Position numbers and translations under genes: made by a program | Assembly: GCA_027533385.1 (NCBI GenBank) | Contig: JAPZUE010000004.1 | Span: 124,001 to 188,000 of the forward strand | Length of the DNA: 64,000 nucleotides | Reading direction: 5' to 3' | From: Rhizobium sp. | Lineage (GTDB): Bacteria; Pseudomonadota; Alphaproteobacteria; Rhizobiales; Rhizobiaceae | The notes under the pieces: generated by a model | What the model was told of the DNA's origin: nothing | Databases searched by the model: none | The model's input: only the letters and a program-made list of their open reading frames with translations | In this document: positions 55,728 to 64,000 of the stretch, piece by piece | How the letters are laid out: the number at the start of each line of letters is the position of its first letter | Position numbering within the stretch: the first letter of the stretch is position 1

Positions 55728-56840
55728 TCAGTCGGCGAGCGAGATGTTCTCGCCCGTCATTCGGTTGAAGATATGCGTGGACCGGATATCCGGGCTGAGC
55801 CAGATACGGTCGTCACGGATGGCCGAGCGGTCGTATTGGCTCGATGGAACGACGGCGATCACGCGTTCGCCGCCGATATTGATGTAGAGATAGACTTCGT
55901 GGCCCATGAACTCGACATGGCTCACACGCCCCGACAACGTCCCCGGCGTCTCGGGTGGCGCGATCTTGAGATGCTGCGGTCGGATGCCGATGGTCACGTC
56001 ACGCGGTGCATTGCGCTCAAGCCTTTGCGCTAGGCCATCGGTGATCGAGATCGTCTGGCCGGCGGTCACCAGTTCCCCATTTCCGGTGAGTTCGGCGGCG
56101 ATCAGGTTCATCTCGGGGCTGCCGATGAAGCCGGCGACGAAGGCGTTGGCCGGACGGTTGTAGAGCGTGACAGGGTCGGCCACCTGCATGATATGGCCGT
56201 CTTTCATGACGCAGATCCGGTCGCCCATGGTCATGGCTTCCGTCTGGTCATGCGTGACATAGACGACGGTCGCTGCCATGCCATCGGCCTTCAGCTGCTT
56301 GTGCAGATCGGTGATGCGCACACGCATCGAGGCGCGCAGCTTGGCGTCGAGGTTCGATAGCGGCTCGTCGAAGAGGAAGACCTGCGGCTTCTTGATCAGC
56401 GCACGCCCGACGGCGACACGCTGGGCCTGACCGCCCGAGAGCTGCTTGGGCAGACGGTCGAGCAGGGCGCCGATCTCCAGCGTGCCCGCCACCTGGTCGG
56501 TCGCCTGGTCGATTTCATCCTGCGGTCGACGCTTGAGGCGCATAGAGAAGGACAGGTTCTTCTTGACCTTCATGTGGGGATAAAGCGCATAGTTCTGGAA
56601 GACCATGGAGATGCCCCGGTCCCCCGGTGCACGGTCGTTGACCAGTTCGCCGCCGATCCGGATCTCGCCACCGGAGATCCGCTCAAGGCCCGCGATCATG
56701 CGCAGCGTCGTGGATTTGGCGCAGCCGGAGGGTCCGACCAGCACCATGAACTCCCCGTCTTCGACGTCGAGGTTGATGCCATGCACGGCACGGAAGGAGC
56801 CATAGTCTTTTTCGAGGTTTTTCAGTTGCAACCTTGCCAT
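55728..56840 (-). CDS. togA: Oligogalacturonide ABC transporter ATPase TogA-like
   Basis: 370-residue MalK-type ATPase: Walker A GPSGCAKST near residue 37 (Ala where most relatives have Gly), Q-loop VFQNYALYPHM, signature LSGGQAQRVAVGRAL near 134, Walker B FLFDEPLSNLDA, YVTHDQTEAM, and a TOBE domain at the C-terminus. Energises TogM/TogN. Four bases after togN. Confidence 0.9.
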   Translation of the reverse strand: MARLQLKNLEKDYGSFRAVHGINLDVEDGEFMVLVGPSGCAKSTTLRMIAGLERISGGEIRIGGELVNDRAPGDRGISMVFQNYALYPHMKVKKNLSFSMRLKRRPQDEIDQATDQVAGTLEIGALLDRLPKQLSGGQAQRVAVGRALIKKPQVFLFDEPLSNLDAKLRASMRVRITDLHKQLKADGMAATVVYVTHDQTEAMTMGDRICVMKDGHIMQVADPVTLYNRPANAFVAGFIGSPEMNLIAAELTGNGELVTAGQTISITDGLAQRLERNAPRDVTIGIRPQHLKIAPPETPGTLSGRVSHVEFMGHEVYLYINIGGERVIAVVPSSQYDRSAIRDDRIWLSPDIRSTHIFNRMTGENISLAD

Positions 56841-56844
56841 TGCA

Positions 56845-57753
56845 TTATCCCTTGATGCCGCCGGCGGAGATGCCGTCGATGAAGTATTTCTGGGCGAGGA
56901 AGAAGACGGTCAGGGCCGGCAGCAGCGTCAGCACCGACATGGCGAGCACCCGGTTCCACTCGAAGGCTTCCGTCGTGTCGATCGAGAGTTTCAGCGCCAG
57001 CGACACGGGGAACTTCTCGACCGAGGAGATGTAGATGAGGGGCCCCAGGAAGTCGTTCATCGTCCACATGAACTGGAACAGGCAGACCGAAATCAGGGCC
57101 GGCATCAACAGGGGTACGACGATGAAGAGCAAGACCTGCCAGGTATTGGCGCCGTCCACGCGGGCCGCCTCTTCCATGTCACGCGGGATGGCGCGCAGGA
57201 ACTGCACCAGCATGAAGACGAAGAAGGCATCACCCGCAAAGGCCGAGGGCACCCAGAGCGGCATATAGGTATCCAGCCAGCCGAGATCGCGGAACAGCAG
57301 ATATTGCGGAATGCGGGTGACCACGTTCGGCAGCAGCAGGGTTGCGATCAGGGTTGCGAAGAGCAGCTTCTTGTAGGGGAAGTCGAAGCGGGCAAAGCCA
57401 TAGGCGACTGCCGTGCAGGAGATCGCCGTGCCGATGATCTTCGGCAGCACGATCCACAGCGTGTTCATGAAGAAGGTGCCGAAGGTGTAGGGCGTGGAGG
57501 TCTTCCAGCCATGGATATAGCCGTCGATCGTCGGGTCATCCGGCAGAAAGCCGGGATTGGCGAAGATCTCGGAGTTCGTCTTGAACGAGGCGCCGATCAG
57601 CCAGACCAGCGGATAGAGCATGATGAGGCCGACCACCGTGAGAAGGACGTAGCGGAAGACGGTCGTCATTTTCTGCCGGCGCCGATCCCGGCGATGGGCC
57701 TTGTCGACCTCGTCGATACCTGCGGCAAGTGGGGTGAGGGCGTGGTCGGTCAT
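56845..57753 (-). CDS. togN: Oligogalacturonide ABC transporter permease TogN-like
   Basis: 302-residue MalG-type permease with six helices. The ATPase-docking EAA loop is DMEEAARVDGANTWQVLLFIVVPLLMP in segments near residue 195. A hydrophilic N-terminal extension of about 40 residues precedes the first helix. Start taken at 57753 (GGAG upstream), 2 bases after the togM stop. Confidence 0.9.
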   Translation of the reverse strand: MTDHALTPLAAGIDEVDKAHRRDRRRQKMTTVFRYVLLTVVGLIMLYPLVWLIGASFKTNSEIFANPGFLPDDPTIDGYIHGWKTSTPYTFGTFFMNTLWIVLPKIIGTAISCTAVAYGFARFDFPYKKLLFATLIATLLLPNVVTRIPQYLLFRDLGWLDTYMPLWVPSAFAGDAFFVFMLVQFLRAIPRDMEEAARVDGANTWQVLLFIVVPLLMPALISVCLFQFMWTMNDFLGPLIYISSVEKFPVSLALKLSIDTTEAFEWNRVLAMSVLTLLPALTVFFLAQKYFIDGISAGGIKG

Positions 57754-57755
57754 GA

Positions 57756-58640
57756 TCAGCTCCGCTTGTCGCCGGCGTAGTAGACCCAATGGCGCGAGGA
57801 CCAGAAGGCGATGAGGGTGAGGGCCATAATGATGACGAACAGCACCCAGGCGATGGCCGAGGCATAGCCCATGTCAAAGCGCAGGAAGGCCTCGTCATAG
57901 ATGTAGATCGGCAGGAAATAGGTGGCCTTCAGCGGGCCGCCCTGCGTGATGATGTAGGGACCGTTGAACTCCTGGAATGCCTGGACCATCTGCATGATCA
58001 GGTTGAAGAAGATGACCGGCGTGATCAGCGGCAGGGTGATGTGGACGAAGCTCTTCCACTTGCCGGCACCGTCGATCGCGGCTGCCTCATAGAGGCTCTT
58101 GTCGATGCTCTGGAGGGCCGCCAGGAAGATGACCATGGCCGAGCCGAACTGCCAGACACGCAGGAGCGTGATGGTGAAGAGGGCGTTGGTCGGGTCGCCG
58201 AACCAGTTGATCGGTTCAATGCCGATCGAGGCCAGGCCCATGTTGATCAGGCCGACATCGGCGAACATGTAGCGCCACAACACCGCAATCGCGATGGAGC
58301 CGCCCAGTATCGAGGGCACGTAGAAGGCCGTGCGGTAGAGATTGATGAATTTCAGCTTGTAATTCAGGATCACCGCGATGAAGAGCGCGAAGCACAGTTC
58401 GAGCGGCACCGTCACGAAGACATAGAACAGGGTGACGCTGAGCGACTTGATGAAGGTCCGGTCGCTGGTGAACAGCCTGATATAATTGTCGAAGCCGGTG
58501 AAGATCGGCGCGCTCATCAGGTTGTAATCGGTGAAGCTCAGATAGAGCGACATGACGAAGGGCAGGGCCGTGAAGACCAGCAAGCCGACGATGTAGGGGG
58601 CCAGATAGAAGAGCCCGAGGTAGCGGCTGTCTCCGCTCAT
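57756..58640 (-). CDS. togM: Oligogalacturonide ABC transporter permease TogM-like
   Basis: 294-residue MalF-type permease with six helices and the EAA loop SLYEAAAIDGAGKWKSFVHITLPL (in segments) near residue 190. First of the transporter genes; its start overlaps the GH4 stop by four bases (ATGA), so hydrolase and importer are translated together. Intact, in contrast to the MalF-type gene at 17 kb. Confidence 0.9.
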   Translation of the reverse strand: MSGDSRYLGLFYLAPYIVGLLVFTALPFVMSLYLSFTDYNLMSAPIFTGFDNYIRLFTSDRTFIKSLSVTLFYVFVTVPLELCFALFIAVILNYKLKFINLYRTAFYVPSILGGSIAIAVLWRYMFADVGLINMGLASIGIEPINWFGDPTNALFTITLLRVWQFGSAMVIFLAALQSIDKSLYEAAAIDGAGKWKSFVHITLPLITPVIFFNLIMQMVQAFQEFNGPYIITQGGPLKATYFLPIYIYDEAFLRFDMGYASAIAWVLFVIIMALTLIAFWSSRHWVYYAGDKRS

Positions 58641-60025
58641 GCGGCACCTCCTGCACGCGCCAGTGCTTCGGGCAGGCGATGCTGGGTCGCCGTGACCATC
58701 TCGCCGAAGAGACGGTAGGCCTTGTCTTGCGGCAGCGTGGCGACCAGGGGGTCCGATACGAAGAGCGGCGGAAGAGCCCCGGCATCACCCGAAAGAACTG
58801 CCGCGACAAGCGCCGTCTGGCGCTCGGCATGGGGGCGAGCAAGAAGTTCGATGGCCAGCGGCAGGCGCCCTGCCACCACGGGCTGGACCCCGAGAGGGCT
58901 GAAACGCGCATTAGTCTCGACGATCGTCCCGTCGGTAAAGCCCTCCAACTGTCCCCGGTTCGGGAGATTGACGTTGCTGACGTGTTCGGGGCCACCCATC
59001 AGCGCCTTGATCTGCTCGACGATAGCCTCGTCGGAAGCGCGCGGCGGGGGCAGGTCAGCTCCGTTGTCGAGCGCATCGGCATAATCGACCTTGGCCTTGC
59101 GCTCGCGCATGCGGAACTCGACCGGTGTGAGCCCAAATTTCCAGGCGGCATGGTCATCGAGATACCAGCTCTGGGGCAGGAACTCGACGAGATGGCGGTC
59201 GCCGGCGGCAGCGGCGATGCCGAAGCGGAGCGACAGGTCGAACTTCACCCGGAAGCTGTCGGTGAAATAGCGGTCGTGTTCATTGGCAGGATCCAGCGGG
59301 GATTCCCGCCAGCCGGTCGCATGATGCTCGCGGGCAAATTCGAAATAGGCCGGCATCATGTCGACACCGCCGACGGCGGCGCGGTCCACGAAGGTGAAGT
59401 GGTTGATGCCGAGCACGTTCACCTTGGCGTCGCGATAGCCGTAGATGACTTCGCCTGCCCGGCGATTTGCCAGATAGGCCATGATCTTGCGGGTCTTGAT
59501 GACCTCGTGGCAGGAGCCCCAGGCCCGGATCTCGGGGAAGACGGCGTAGAGTGTAGCCGTCAGCACCGACATCGGGTTGGTCAGGTTGCAGACGTAGGCT
59601 TCAGGGCAATGGCGGGCGATGGCGCGGCCGATCTCGGCGATCATCGGAATCGCCCGCATGGCACGGACAAAGCCGCCTGGGCCGACCGTGTCGCCGACCG
59701 ACTGGCGGATACCGTAACGTTCGGGAATGGCGATGTCGTTGGCCATGTCATCGAACGATCCCGGTAGGATCGAGATAATGACGACATCGGCGCCCGTCAG
59801 AGCGGCCTGAAGCGTCTTCTCCGCCGTATAGGTGACGGTTGCGCCGGCCCCGCTTCGGGCGGCATAGCGGGCACCGATCCGGGCATTGCGCTCGGCTGCC
59901 GCATGGTCGAGGTCATAGAGCCGGACGGTCGCGGGCAGCGTGCCGTCCTGGGCGAGATCACCCATCAGTTTCGTCGCCCAGTTGAGCGAGCCGCCGCCGA
60001 TATAGGCGATGGTGACCGGGCGCAT
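58637..60025 (-). CDS. Family GH4 alpha-galacturonidase-like protein
   Basis: 462-residue NAD+- and Mn2+-dependent family 4 glycosidase. N-terminal Rossmann motif IAYIGGGSLNWA, the NPMS segment (CNLTNPMSVLTATL) near residue 150, and the metal-ligand Cys-His in WGSCHEVIKTRK near 172. It resembles LplD-type alpha-galacturonidases and stands first in a pectin operon, so it probably cleaves galacturonate from short oligogalacturonides by the family's oxidation-elimination mechanism. Several in-frame starts exist (60082, 60043, 60025); GGAA favours 60025. Confidence 0.85.
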   Translation of the reverse strand: MRPVTIAYIGGGSLNWATKLMGDLAQDGTLPATVRLYDLDHAAAERNARIGARYAARSGAGATVTYTAEKTLQAALTGADVVIISILPGSFDDMANDIAIPERYGIRQSVGDTVGPGGFVRAMRAIPMIAEIGRAIARHCPEAYVCNLTNPMSVLTATLYAVFPEIRAWGSCHEVIKTRKIMAYLANRRAGEVIYGYRDAKVNVLGINHFTFVDRAAVGGVDMMPAYFEFAREHHATGWRESPLDPANEHDRYFTDSFRVKFDLSLRFGIAAAAGDRHLVEFLPQSWYLDDHAAWKFGLTPVEFRMRERKAKVDYADALDNGADLPPPRASDEAIVEQIKALMGGPEHVSNVNLPNRGQLEGFTDGTIVETNARFSPLGVQPVVAGRLPLAIELLARPHAERQTALVAAVLSGDAGALPPLFVSDPLVATLPQDKAYRLFGEMVTATQHRLPEALARAGGAA

Positions 60026-60209
60026 GTATTCCGTTTTCTGCATCGCAATATTTGGGGTCGACGAAGCCTTGACCGGCCACATGCGTGACCCGTCCCGCTG
60101 TCTACCCTACTCCTCCTGATATCCTCCCCGGCCTTCCCAAGGAGACCGGTCCTGTGGCTAATATCTCGCCAGACGTCTTGCGCGGAAATCGACAAATAGG
60201 GGAAAAAGG

Positions 60210-61121
60210 ATGGACAAAACTGAAGGTAGCGTGCTCGCCGGCATTCCGATGCAGGCACTCGCGCTCAACCTGACGCGCTCGACGATCCGCATGCAGCATT
60301 CGCAGACGTGGTCGATCGACAAGTCGAACCGGGTCCATGATCTCGTGATCTGCCTCAGTGGCCGCGGGATCTATGATGTCGAGGGCGAGACGGTGGAGAT
60401 GGAGCCAGGAAGCGCCATGCTTCTGACCGCCGGAACCCGCTTCATCGGGCGATCTGCCTCAACGGAAGCCTATACAGGCATTGCCCAGCATTTCACGCTC
60501 GACCTTTTCGGGCGTCTCGACCTGATTTCGCAGATGGATCTGATGCGATCGATCCGGCTTGCCCGTTGGGACATGCTGGAAAAGGTCGTCATGCATTTTC
60601 GCGAAACGGCACCACCCTATTCGACGACGCTGCAGCAGCACCATGTCTTCATGTTCCTGCTGATCGAGTTCATCGAGCAGGCCTTTGTCGGCTGGCGAGA
60701 GCAGTCCGTCGGCACTGTCGCCAACCCCGATCAGCTGTCATTGGCGATCATGGTGGCCGCGAGCCAGATCGCGGCTGATCCTCTCAACGAAGGGATCACC
60801 GAGCAGGTTCTCGCCGCTGCCCCCTACAATCCGGATTATTTCAAGCGTGAGTTCCGCAAACGCGTCGGCTGGACCATGGACAAGTTCCAGGAGTTCAAGC
60901 GCATGGAGCGCGCCATGGGTCTTTTGGCCGGCGGCTGCACGGTAAAGCGGGCGGCGGCGCTCTCGGGCTATGCCGACGCCTATTACTTCTCCCGCATGTT
61001 CAAGCGCTATATCGGCATCAGTCCCCAGGGGTACCAGGAGGCGGAGCGGCGGAACCGGGAAGGGGCCTTCCCACGCGGAGAAGAGGACGGGCAGGTGGTC
61101 TACCCCTTGCCGCGTCAGTGA
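60210..61121 (+). CDS. AraC-family transcription regulator of the pectin genes
   Basis: 303-residue regulator: N-terminal cupin-like sensing domain (LVICLSGRGIYDVEGETVEMEPGSAMLLTAGTRF in segments) and C-terminal pair of helix-turn-helix motifs (residues about 195-290, ending YADAYYFSRMFKRYIGISPQGYQE in segments). Divergent from the GH4-tog operon, so it most likely activates that operon with a galacturonate-derived inducer. AGGGGA precedes the ATG. Confidence 0.88.
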   Translation: MDKTEGSVLAGIPMQALALNLTRSTIRMQHSQTWSIDKSNRVHDLVICLSGRGIYDVEGETVEMEPGSAMLLTAGTRFIGRSASTEAYTGIAQHFTLDLFGRLDLISQMDLMRSIRLARWDMLEKVVMHFRETAPPYSTTLQQHHVFMFLLIEFIEQAFVGWREQSVGTVANPDQLSLAIMVAASQIAADPLNEGITEQVLAAAPYNPDYFKREFRKRVGWTMDKFQEFKRMERAMGLLAGGCTVKRAAALSGYADAYYFSRMFKRYIGISPQGYQEAERRNREGAFPRGEEDGQVVYPLPRQ

Positions 61122-61213
61122 AAACCTGTCTTATGAGTTTCCCGCCTGAGCCATGGCTTCACGATAGGCCACGCCTCAGTGAAAAGATTTTTTCAGCTTG
61201 TTGCTCGGTGAAC

Positions 61214-61245
61214 AACATGTATGATAAGTTTATATAACATGTATG
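61214..61245. promoter_or_regulatory. Direct repeats in the kduI promoter/leader
   Basis: AACATGTATG occurs at 61214-61223 and 61236-61245, 22 bp apart, with an A/T-rich centre, the second copy touching the kduI Shine-Dalgarno. Each copy contains the palindrome ACATGT. This looks like an operator that would block kduI transcription or translation. Confidence 0.55.
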
Positions 61246-61254
61246 GGAGGAATG

Positions 61255-62097
61255 ATGTCGCATACCGACTTCACCAATCGCTTCGCCATCGATCCATTGA
61301 CCGCTGCCGGCTTTGGCACGGATGAATTGCGTTCGAATTTTCTGCTGCCGCCGCTCTTTGTGCCCGGTCGCATCCAGCTGCATTACACCAATTACGACCG
61401 GATGATCGTCGGTGGTGCCGTGCCGGTTTCGTCGACGCTGGCGCTTGAGACGATCAAGCCGGCGGGTACGCCCGAGCTCCTGGCACGCCGCGAGCTGATC
61501 GCCGTCAACATCGGCGGCGCCGGTGTGGTGACGGTGGACGGTGAGAGCTTCCAGGCCGGCACCCGCGATATGGTCTATGCCGGTATGGGGTCTTCGGTCA
61601 GCTTCGCCTCCTTGTCGGCGGACCAGCCGGCCAAGTTCTATCTCTTGAGCGCGCCCGCCCATACCCGCTACCCGGCACGTCATATCGGCATCGGCGACGC
61701 CAAGCGGATTGATCTCGGTGCGCAGGAGACGAGCAACGAGCGCTCGATCTTCCAATTCGTGCACCCCGAGGGCGTGAAGACCTGCCAGCTGGTGGTGGGC
61801 ATGACCAGTCTTGCCAAGGGCTCCATCTGGAACACAATGCCGTGCCACATCCATGACCGTCGCATGGAGGTCTATCTCTACTTCGACATGGCGGAGAAGA
61901 CCCGGGTCTTCCACCTGCTCGGTGAACCGGACGAGACGCGCCACATCATCATGAAGAACGAGGAAGCGGTTCTGTCTCCCGGCTGGTCGATCCATTCAGG
62001 TGCCGGTACGGCCAACTACTCGTTCATCTGGGCCATGGCTGGCGACAATGTCGACTATACCGATGTCGATGCGGTCGCCATCGAGGACATGCGCTGA
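61255..62097 (+). CDS. kduI: 5-keto-4-deoxyuronate isomerase
   Basis: 280-residue cupin isomerase converting 5-keto-4-deoxyuronate, formed from unsaturated galacturonate, to 2,5-diketo-3-deoxygluconate. The zinc-binding His-x-His-x4-Glu is visible in MPCHIHDRRMEVYLYF near residue 194, with the later His in SIHSGAG. E. coli KduI has 278 residues. The second of two adjacent ATGs (61255) has best spacing from GGGAGG. It takes the product of the GH105 enzyme. No kduD partner is in the window. Confidence 0.93.
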   Translation: MSHTDFTNRFAIDPLTAAGFGTDELRSNFLLPPLFVPGRIQLHYTNYDRMIVGGAVPVSSTLALETIKPAGTPELLARRELIAVNIGGAGVVTVDGESFQAGTRDMVYAGMGSSVSFASLSADQPAKFYLLSAPAHTRYPARHIGIGDAKRIDLGAQETSNERSIFQFVHPEGVKTCQLVVGMTSLAKGSIWNTMPCHIHDRRMEVYLYFDMAEKTRVFHLLGEPDETRHIIMKNEEAVLSPGWSIHSGAGTANYSFIWAMAGDNVDYTDVDAVAIEDMR

Positions 62098-62137
62098 CAT
62101 CTGTCTCTCCGCGCTCTGCGGCTACAGGGTTTCTCTC

Positions 62138-62169
62138 GGCATGCGGGATCGTCCATCCCGCATGCCTTT
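62138..62169 (+). terminator. Terminator after kduI
   Basis: A perfect 12-bp stem, GGCATGCGGGAT (62138-62149) with ATCCCGCATGCC (62155-62166), loop CGTCC, followed by TTTCC, about 40 bases after the kduI stop. Confidence 0.75.
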
Positions 62170-62217
62170 CCGTATTGCGGACTTTCAAATCAGAGTTGCA
62201 GGTTTCTGGTCTAACCT

Positions 62218-62236
62218 GGCAGCGTTTCACGCTGCC
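62218..62236. other. Second hairpin upstream of the chemoreceptor gene
   Basis: GGCAGCGT (62218-62225) and ACGCTGCC (62229-62236) make a short perfect stem with a three-base loop, with no T run. Role unclear; it lies between the kduI terminator and the chemoreceptor start. Confidence 0.35.
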
Positions 62237-62366
62237 GGTCAAAACGGGTTCCGTGTCGTCTCATTAAGCTCATTTTAGTCTTCGCAGCCCATGATCCACG
62301 CGATTCAGGCAATGATATCGGCGGCAGCCATGGGCGTGTCGCTGGTGTCGGAGGAGACCCACCACC

Positions 62367-64000
62367 GTGTTCATCGATCGAATACTGTCGCGCTTTAACA
62401 TCCAGACGAAGGTACTGATTTTCATCCTGCCTTTCGTCATCAGCATTTCCGCCGTTGGCTTTACCGGTCTCTACGCCTCGGGCCTCTTGCAGGGCCGCAT
62501 CGAGATCTCCAACAGCGTGCTGCAGTCTCTCAGCGGGTTCCGCGACGTATCCGCGTCCATGACCAGCTTTCTCGCGGACACGACGGACGCCGCCAAGGCT
62601 GATCTGACCGGGCGCCTCGAGCAGCAGAAGCGGGACCTCGATGCCACGCTTGCCCAGCTTTCCCCCGATGCCGACGGGCGATCGGAGCTGGAGCAGGCAT
62701 CTACTTTGATCTCCAAGGTCTTCGCCCATATCGACAGCCTCTGGGGTTTGCATGGCGAGAAGACGAACCTGGTTCAGTCGCTGCAGTCCGGAAGAGACAA
62801 GGTGGTGGCTTTCCAGGATCAGATCGCCACAGCCATGGTATCGCTTGATCAGGCTGTGCAGGCCGATGATGCGGCGGCGAAGACGATGCTGCGTGATGCC
62901 GAGAGCATTCGCAGCACAGGCACGTTCCTGACCGAGACCAACTCCGCCTTCACCAAGGCCAAGACGCCGGATGAGAAGTTTGCCGTTATTTCCGCGCGGA
63001 TCGATGAGATCCTCGCCCGCCAGCAAGTGCTTGCCGCCGTCCTGCCGAAGGCGAACCAGTCCGCAGCCAAGACACTCGAAAAGATTGGCGGCGAATTGAA
63101 GACAGCGCTTGCCAATGGTGACCGCTCCGAAGCTGCAGTGACCGCCGTTGCCGGACAGCTGCGCAATTTCACGCAGCTCAACGCCTATCTCGGCCTGGCC
63201 GCCCAGCAGAAGATGAAGGAAGCAACGATCAAGTTCGGCGAGCTGGATGCCCCGCTTGCCAAGGCTCAGGCTGTCATCGCCGACGGACGCATGCTGCAAT
63301 CGGCCGGCTATGGTCTGCAGATCATGATGGCCCGCTTCCTGCTCGAGCCGACCGAAGAAAACCGTGCCCTGCTGGACAAGGAGTTTTCCGCACTCAAGAC
63401 GGCGCTGGCTGCGCTCGAAAAGACGACCGCCGATCAGCCGGATATGGTCAAGGCAGCGCAGGAACTCGGACCCGTCGTCGATCAGATGGCGGCTGCCAGC
63501 GTCGATTTCGTCAAGGTCAGCCAGGACCGTAATGTCAGCTTCCAGCAGGCCGGTGCCGACCTCAATGTTATCTGGAAGCATCTGACGAGCTTTGCCGAAA
63601 CGCAGAAGGTCTCTGCAGGCCAGGAGCGCCAGGAGGCGAATTCGATCTCGATCGGCGCGACCGCGCTCGGCATCCTGATCTCGATCTTTGCCGGCATTGG
63701 TCTGGTGCTCACCTTCAAGGGGCCGATCGGCCAGATCACCGGTGCCATGCGTCGCCTGGCCGAGGGAGTGCTCGACACCAAAATCAACGGCGAGGCCCGT
63801 GTCGATGAAATCGGCGAGATGGCGCGTGCGCTTGGCGTCTTCAAGCAGAATGCGCTGTCGAAGATCGAAATCGAAAGCCGCAGCGAGGCCGAACGGGCTC
63901 AGGCGGACGAAGAGCGTCGTCGCAACGACCTCGAGAAGCAGGAGATCGATCGCCAGATCGATTTTGCCGTCAATGCACTGGCATCAGGCCTCGGACGGCT
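62367..64000 (+). CDS. Methyl-accepting chemotaxis protein, N-terminal part (runs off the window)
   Basis: 544 codons of a frame that continues past the right edge. Layout: short cytoplasmic N-terminus, a first membrane helix (about residues 13-33, KVLIFILPFVISISAVGFTGLY), a large helical periplasmic sensor (about 35-420), a second helix (about 428-450, ALGILISIFAGIGLVLTF), then a HAMP domain (PIGQITGAMRRLAEGVLDTKI, DEIGEMARALGVFKQNAL) and the start of a coiled coil. The signalling tip is outside the window, so identity as a chemoreceptor is inferred from this architecture. Start is a GTG at 62367 with GGAGGAG upstream. Confidence 0.82.
   Translation, partial: MFIDRILSRFNIQTKVLIFILPFVISISAVGFTGLYASGLLQGRIEISNSVLQSLSGFRDVSASMTSFLADTTDAAKADLTGRLEQQKRDLDATLAQLSPDADGRSELEQASTLISKVFAHIDSLWGLHGEKTNLVQSLQSGRDKVVAFQDQIATAMVSLDQAVQADDAAAKTMLRDAESIRSTGTFLTETNSAFTKAKTPDEKFAVISARIDEILARQQVLAAVLPKANQSAAKTLEKIGGELKTALANGDRSEAAVTAVAGQLRNFTQLNAYLGLAAQQKMKEATIKFGELDAPLAKAQAVIADGRMLQSAGYGLQIMMARFLLEPTEENRALLDKEFSALKTALAALEKTTADQPDMVKAAQELGPVVDQMAAASVDFVKVSQDRNVSFQQAGADLNVIWKHLTSFAETQKVSAGQERQEANSISIGATALGILISIFAGIGLVLTFKGPIGQITGAMRRLAEGVLDTKINGEARVDEIGEMARALGVFKQNALSKIEIESRSEAERAQADEERRRNDLEKQEIDRQIDFAVNALASGLGR

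Overview
The window is GC-rich, densely coded alphaproteobacterial DNA, most likely from a member of the Rhizobiaceae (Rhizobium/Agrobacterium-like). The evidence is the pcaQ-pcaDCHGB and pcaR-pcaIJF arrangement, many sugar ABC transporters with their own regulators, a ROK-kinase type N-acetylglucosamine pathway, and frequent ATGA start/stop overlaps. I see no rRNA, tRNA, insertion sequence or CRISPR array. The content reads as a catabolic 'plant and soil carbon' region of a chromosome, chromid or megaplasmid.

Layout. 1-2.9 kb: the end of an exopolysaccharide operon (minus strand) with algD (GDP-mannose dehydrogenase), alg8 (mannuronan-synthase-like GT2) and the first codons of a third gene. 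3.1-5.1 kb: a LuxR-type response regulator and an orphan VirC1-like ParA. 5.5-10.8 kb: a ytfQ-ytfR-ytfT-yjfF (galactofuranose-type) ABC operon ending in an FCD-type GntR regulator. 10.8-15.2 kb: an amino-sugar operon (GntR/UTRA regulator, NagB-II-type SIS deaminase, NagA, ROK kinase, GNAT). 15.7-21.2 kb: an oxidoreductase and ABC operon whose first permease carries an in-frame TAA at codon 55. 21.3-22.4 kb: a GFA-family protein and a VapBC pair.

22.5-33.3 kb: two divergent operons sharing a promoter region with a 20-bp inverted repeat. One side encodes a SnoaL-like protein, an MlrC-family protein and a D-serine-dehydratase-like PLP enzyme. The other encodes RidA, an RpiR regulator, an SDR, a cytosolic GH20 hexosaminidase, a second MlrC, an MFS carrier and CutC. 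I consider this the best candidate for an undescribed pathway: it looks built for an imported amino-sugar/D-amino-acid conjugate, but the substrate is unknown.

33.3-36.1 kb: a membrane GGDEF-EAL protein and a secreted DUF922 putative zinc protease. 36.1-44.3 kb: the complete protocatechuate branch of the beta-ketoadipate pathway (pcaF, J, I, R, Q, D, C, H, G, B) with recognisable PcaR and PcaQ operators. 44.3-46.6 kb: an ECF sigma factor, a small zinc-finger anti-sigma candidate, a DUF3429 membrane protein and a renalase-like flavoprotein. 46.7-51.7 kb: an NhaR-like LysR regulator divergent from dabB-dabA, a dissolved-inorganic-carbon uptake pair. 51.8-62.1 kb: an oligogalacturonide uptake and cytosolic degradation cluster (GH105, GH28, togB, togA, togN, togM, GH4 galacturonidase, AraC regulator, kduI). 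62.4 kb to the end: the N-terminal part of a chemoreceptor.

Together the genes describe a bacterium that takes up plant cell-wall and microbial cell-wall fragments (oligogalacturonides, amino sugars, furanoses) through ABC transporters, finishes their hydrolysis inside the cell, degrades lignin-derived aromatics, and may make an alginate-like surface polymer.
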